Positions 32,964 through 35,892 of a stretch of 35,892 nt of DNA are shown one piece after another. Origin of the DNA: Candidatus Omnitrophota bacterium (GTDB lineage Bacteria; Hinthialibacterota; Hinthialibacteria; Hinthialibacterales; Hinthialibacteraceae); NCBI GenBank assembly GCA_003598175.1, contig QZKN01000115.1, positions 1 to 35,892 on the forward strand, in the 5' to 3' direction. The notes below the pieces were generated by a model. The model saw only the letters and a list, made by a program, of their open reading frames with translations, searched no databases and was not told the origin of the DNA. A program made the translations under genes and the position numbers. Position 1 is the first letter of the stretch; each line of letters begins with the position of its first letter.

Positions 32964-33800
32964 ATGAATGGTAAACCAGATTCAAACCTATCCGAACGAA
33001 TGAAACGATATTATCAATCCAGCGTACAATATCGCGACGATCTGATCACGCATGACGAACGATTTCTGGAGCCGTTTTTACTTTTGATTGATCGGTATGT
33101 ACAAAAGCCGACGCGTGTATTGGATTTGGGATGCGGGACGGGTTTATCCACGCGGCTGCTGAACGCGCGCGGATATGATGCGATCGGCCTGGACCTTTCG
33201 CCGCTTTTTCTGACGGTGGAAAAGCAGGAGAATCCCGATACGAATCTTCTGGCCGGTAACGCTCTACAATTACCGTTTGCCGACGAAACGTTCGATGCAG
33301 TGACCGGCTTCGAATTTGTGGAGCACGTGACGGACGTGCCGGCGTTGTTGCGTGAGATCGTTCGGGTTCTGAAAATCCGTGGTTTCGTCATTTTGCATTC
33401 GCCGAATCTTCTGTCCCCCTATCTGCCGGCATTCGATCTGATTCGCCTGCTGCTGGGGAAGGAAGGAAGACCGGTTTTTGCGGAAACCGCGCCGCAGGCG
33501 TGTGCATGGTTATTCAAGAATTTGATGCATTCGTTGCGTAAAAAATTTTCGCTGCGTCCTCATTTTATCTATCGCGAACCGGATTTGTCGGAACGGCAAA
33601 TCGGCGGGGATGCAGACAGCGTGTATGTGGCCAATCCAATGGATCTGTCGCGTTATCTGCGTTCGATCGGTTGCGCGATCGACCAGGTCTCTCATGCGAT
33701 GAGCCTGAAAAACAAGATTCTGGTGGCGCTGACTCCCCATTTTGCTCCCTACATCGGTCTCGTCGCCCATAAACGCTCCAGCGCGCCAAAACAGCAATAA
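32964..33800 (+). CDS. Class I SAM-dependent methyltransferase
   Basis: 278 residues, starting three bases after the dehydrogenase stop. The SAM-binding motif VLDLGCGTG lies at 52-60, followed by AIGLDLSPLFL, NALQLPFADETFDAVTGFEFVEHV and REIVRVLKIRGFVILHSPN, which is the UbiE/COG2226-type (methyltransferase 11) order. The C-terminal third is longer than the minimal fold and contains RLLLGKEGRP and YVANPMDLSRYLRSIG. Acceptor unknown; the neighbours suggest a sugar or lipid of the envelope. Confidence 0.9.
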   Translation: MNGKPDSNLSERMKRYYQSSVQYRDDLITHDERFLEPFLLLIDRYVQKPTRVLDLGCGTGLSTRLLNARGYDAIGLDLSPLFLTVEKQENPDTNLLAGNALQLPFADETFDAVTGFEFVEHVTDVPALLREIVRVLKIRGFVILHSPNLLSPYLPAFDLIRLLLGKEGRPVFAETAPQACAWLFKNLMHSLRKKFSLRPHFIYREPDLSERQIGGDADSVYVANPMDLSRYLRSIGCAIDQVSHAMSLKNKILVALTPHFAPYIGLVAHKRSSAPKQQ

Positions 33801-33813
33801 ATCAGGATAAATC

Positions 33814-34545
33814 ATGCCCACTCTCGAAGCGAAGAAACTTGTTAAACGATATGGCGGCAAGACCGTCGTTCAAAACGTATCCATTAAAATTTCGCAAGGG
33901 GAAATCGTCGGATTACTCGGACCGAACGGAGCGGGGAAAACGACGACGTTCGGCATGATTATGGGAATCGTCAAACCGGACGAAGGGGAGATTCTGCTCG
34001 ACGGAAACCATATCACCCGGCAACCCTTATCCCAGCGCGCGCGCAAGGGCATCGGGTATCTTTCGCAGGAGCCATCCATTTTTCGACGTTTGACGGTTGA
34101 GCAAAACATCAAAGTGGTTCTCGAAAACATGCCGTATCACGCGTCGGAAATCGAGGAATTGTGCAAACAATATTTAAAGGAAGCGGAATTGGCTCATTTA
34201 TGGGGACGGAAAGCGGAAACCTTGTCGGGCGGCGAAAAACGGCGATTGGAAATCTGTCGCGCATTGGCCGCCAAACCGCGTATCATTCTGTTGGATGAAC
34301 CGTTTTCCGGCGTGGATCCGAAATCGGTGGCGGAACTGCAGGAGATGATTTGGAACTTAAAAAAACGGCATATCGGCGTTCTCATTACCGATCACAGCGT
34401 TCGTGAAACGTTGGAAGTGACCGACCGTTCCTACATCATGCACGAAGGAATCATCCTTACGCAAGGCAGCGCCACGCGGCTGGTCAACGATCCGATCGTG
34501 CGGGAAGCGTATTTGGGGGAGAAATTTTATTATCAGGGGAAGTAG
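33814..34545 (+). CDS. lptB: Lipopolysaccharide export ATP-binding protein LptB
   Basis: 243 residues, LptB length. It is the cytoplasmic ATPase of the LptB2FGC complex that lifts lipopolysaccharide out of the inner membrane. Marks: LEAKKLVKRYGGKTVVQNVSI, Walker A GPNGAGKTT, Q-loop GYLSQEPSIFRRLTVEQNI, signature LSGGEKRRLEICRAL, Walker B RIILLDEPFSGVDPKSV, and VLITDHSVRETL. It begins 13 bp after the methyltransferase. The partner genes lptA, lptC, lptF and lptG are not in the window. Convergent with thrB. Confidence 0.96.
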   Translation: MPTLEAKKLVKRYGGKTVVQNVSIKISQGEIVGLLGPNGAGKTTTFGMIMGIVKPDEGEILLDGNHITRQPLSQRARKGIGYLSQEPSIFRRLTVEQNIKVVLENMPYHASEIEELCKQYLKEAELAHLWGRKAETLSGGEKRRLEICRALAAKPRIILLDEPFSGVDPKSVAELQEMIWNLKKRHIGVLITDHSVRETLEVTDRSYIMHEGIILTQGSATRLVNDPIVREAYLGEKFYYQGK

Positions 34546-34591
34546 GTTGAAGACTGAAGGCTGAATGCTGAAGGTTGGCAAATTATTTTTA

Positions 34592-35521
34592 TTATGTAGT
34601 TTTAAATTTATTTTCTTCTTTCCATTTGAGTCCTTGATTGTCTGCTTTGAGTAGGCGGTATTCCGATTTCATGTTGTGAGTTCGAAATGCATTCTGCATT
34701 GCGTGAGCGATGGCTTCTCCATTGGTTAGGGCAACAGCCATGACGGTGGAACCGGAACCGCTGAGATAACCGCCGATGGCGCCGGCGACCTTGGCGGCTT
34801 GAATTATATCGTAAAGCGGTTTCAGCGCGGGGATTGCCGCCTGGCGATACGGTTGGTGAAGGCGATCATCGAAAAGTGCAGCCATTCTGTCGTAATCCCT
34901 GTTGAGAAACGCCAACGTTAAAAGTGTGGCGCGGTTGGTGTTGAAAATGGCGTCATCTCGTGGGAGCGTCGGCGGAAACACCGTGCGGGCCTTGTCGGTT
35001 TCTACCGCTTCCTTCGGCCAGACGGCGATAAAATCCAGTTCGTCGGGGAGATCGAAGTGATAACAGACCAGTTTTCCGTCGACAATGCCGGACGCGGCGA
35101 GTCCGCCGTAAAAGGAAGAGGAGACATTGTCAGTGCAACCTTCCAATTCGGCCGCCATTTTTACAATATCGTTGTTCGACAAATGGGCAGCGCATAATTC
35201 GTTCAATCCGACTAGTACCGCCAGACGCATGGTACCGCTGCTGGCGAGACCGCGGGCGATGGGAATGCGATTTTCGGCAGTCAATTTGAAATGGATTTGC
35301 GGGAGCTTCGTTTGCGCGAAAAAATAATCGCCCGCATAACGCATCATCGCCGCGCAGGGATCATGCAAGGCGGGATCGATCCCGCCGCGAATCTCGAGCT
35401 GCGTGTCTGCACTCGGTTCGATTTGGAACTCGTTGTGTAAAGTGACCGCGATGCCCAGCGTGTCGAAACCGGGGCCGAGATTGCCGGACGATGCGGGAAC
35501 GGTGAGGTGAATTGTTTTCAT
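34592..35521 (-). CDS. thrB: Homoserine kinase
   Basis: 309 residues. It phosphorylates L-homoserine to O-phosphohomoserine on the threonine pathway in the cytoplasm. GHMP kinase marks: TVPASSGNLGPGFDTLGIAV at 7-26, the phosphate loop PIARGLASSGTMRLA at 87-101 (usual form GLGSSAA; here GLASSGT), EGCTDNVSSSFYGG and the C-terminal GGYLSGSGSTVMAV. The start has GAGGAA at good spacing. A three-way-junction palindrome lies 20 bp upstream, so it would be in the mRNA leader. No thrA or thrC neighbour is present. Confidence 0.92.
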   Translation of the reverse strand: MKTIHLTVPASSGNLGPGFDTLGIAVTLHNEFQIEPSADTQLEIRGGIDPALHDPCAAMMRYAGDYFFAQTKLPQIHFKLTAENRIPIARGLASSGTMRLAVLVGLNELCAAHLSNNDIVKMAAELEGCTDNVSSSFYGGLAASGIVDGKLVCYHFDLPDELDFIAVWPKEAVETDKARTVFPPTLPRDDAIFNTNRATLLTLAFLNRDYDRMAALFDDRLHQPYRQAAIPALKPLYDIIQAAKVAGAIGGYLSGSGSTVMAVALTNGEAIAHAMQNAFRTHNMKSEYRLLKADNQGLKWKEENKFKTT

Positions 35522-35541
35522 GAACAGGATTCCTCAGTGAT

Positions 35542-35600
35542 GGGTAGAGCAAGCGTCCTCGCTTGCACGAACGACGCAAGCGGGGACGCTTGCTCTACCC
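35542..35600. repeat. Three-way-junction palindromic element, type A, copy 3 (best preserved)
   Basis: Outer stem GGGTAGA (35542-35548) with TCTACCC (35594-35600). Arm 1 is GCAAGCG-TCCT-CGCTTGC (35549-35566). A 9-nt linker follows. Arm 2 is GCAAGCG-GGGA-CGCTTGC (35576-35593). All 21 base pairs are perfect. The ends alone also make a 17-bp inverted repeat (35542-35558 with 35584-35600), so a single long hairpin is an alternative fold. It lies 20 bp upstream of thrB. Confidence 0.88.
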
Positions 35601-35650
35601 ACGTCATTATATATAAAATGGTCACATCCATTATAATCAATTCCCCATCG

Positions 35651-35677
35651 TAGGGGCAGGTTTGAAGCCGGCCCCTA
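35651..35677. repeat. Small hairpin element (TAGGGGC type)
   Basis: TAGGGGCAGG (35651-35660) pairs with CCGGCCCCTA (35668-35677) with one mismatch and a TTTGAAG loop. It resembles one arm of the elements above in size and G+C content. No gene is nearby; it lies in the 350-bp non-coding stretch between thrB and the right-edge gene. The A+T-rich rest of that stretch shows only the promoter described next. Confidence 0.55.
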
Positions 35678-35806
35678 ACGTGAGTTTACGAGTTATCCCC
35701 AATCAATCTTTTTAACTCGATTATCTTCAACCACTTATTAACGGCGTGGCCTCCTCCCTAACTTTTATTTGCCATTAGATCATATTACACCTAATATAAT
35801 ATAGTC

Positions 35807-35835
35807 TTGACAAAATGTATTGATCGTTACATACT
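35807..35835 (+). promoter_or_regulatory. Candidate sigma-70 promoter of the right-edge gene
   Basis: A perfect -35 box TTGACA (35807-35812), a 17-bp spacer and a weak -10 CATACT (35830-35835, 4 of 6). It lies about 35 bp before the TAGGAG ribosome binding site and ATG 35870. The region is A+T-rich. A small dyad ATGTA/TACAT spans the -10 area. Confidence 0.5.
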
Positions 35836-35869
35836 CCCTAACTAAAGATTCTTATAGGAGTTTTTGATC

Positions 35870-35892
35870 ATGGCCTATATCACTCATAAAGA
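35870..35892 (+). CDS. Start of a gene cut by the window edge
   Basis: ATG 35870 follows TAGGAG at good spacing and opens with MAYITHK. Seven codons are too few to identify it. Some transposases begin with a similar MAYI- stretch, so a mobile-element gene is possible, but this is a guess. Confidence 0.45.

Noticed and set aside
34548..34578. Short CTGAAGG-like direct repeats between lptB and thrB
   Set aside because: Only about 30 bp of imperfect simple repeat between convergent genes; no sign of function.

Overview
The window looks like chromosomal DNA from an uncultivated Gram-negative bacterium. A lipopolysaccharide-export ATPase (lptB) points to an outer membrane. G+C looks close to 50% by eye. 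A Tat-type sulfatase, a GH127 family arabinofuranosidase, a DUF115 protein, two Rpn-type nuclease/transposase-like genes and dispersed palindromic repeats together suggest a genome of the Omnitrophota, Hinthialibacterota, Planctomycetota or similar kind. That placement is an inference and is weak. No rRNA, tRNA, CRISPR array or prophage was recognised.

Layout. 1-680: decayed Rpn-family gene with a 24-bp in-frame repeat array. 0.7-4.8 kb: rhamnose mutarotase, a polytopic membrane protein and a DUF115/Maf-like protein, all plausible parts of surface-sugar metabolism. 5.1-6.2 kb: class II fructose-bisphosphate aldolase of the Calvin-cycle subtype. 6.2-8.8 kb: an Rpn-type gene with a 12-bp repeat array, then a Tat-exported sulfatase. 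9.0-10.4 kb: a divergent radical SAM enzyme. 10.4-13.5 kb: a small XRE regulator or antitoxin and a secreted GH127 enzyme. 13.5-19.3 kb: a complete NiFe-hydrogenase maturation operon in the order hypA-B-F-C-D-E (minus strand), with no hydrogenase structural gene in the window. 19.3-24.1 kb (minus strand): a J-domain/TM/SH3b protein, a protein built of four ~92-residue repeats, an SDR-SRPBCC fusion and a TspO protein. A broken copy of the repeat-protein gene lies next to hypA. 24.3-31.4 kb (minus strand): an ABC-F ATPase, a 1026-residue secreted beta-domain protein, a DUF374 acyltransferase with an in-frame Cys-rich extension after its stop, and smpB. 31.6-34.5 kb (plus strand): nucleotide-sugar dehydrogenase, methyltransferase and lptB, packed as an operon. 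34.6-35.5 kb: homoserine kinase. The right edge holds the first codons of a gene with a good ribosome binding site.

How it fits together. Several genes concern the cell envelope and its sugars (GT-C-like membrane protein, DUF115, UDP-sugar dehydrogenase, methyltransferase, DUF374 acyltransferase, LptB). Others break down external sulfated or arabinose-containing glycans (sulfatase, GH127, rhamnose mutarotase). The Hyp proteins show that a NiFe hydrogenase is probably encoded elsewhere.

The most unusual signals are: (1) a family of small intergenic elements that fold as three-way junctions and each lie upstream of a minus-strand gene; (2) the four-repeat protein, its broken nearby copy and its J-domain/SH3b neighbour; (3) the short Cys-rich reading frame directly after the DUF374 stop codon and just ahead of a terminator hairpin.
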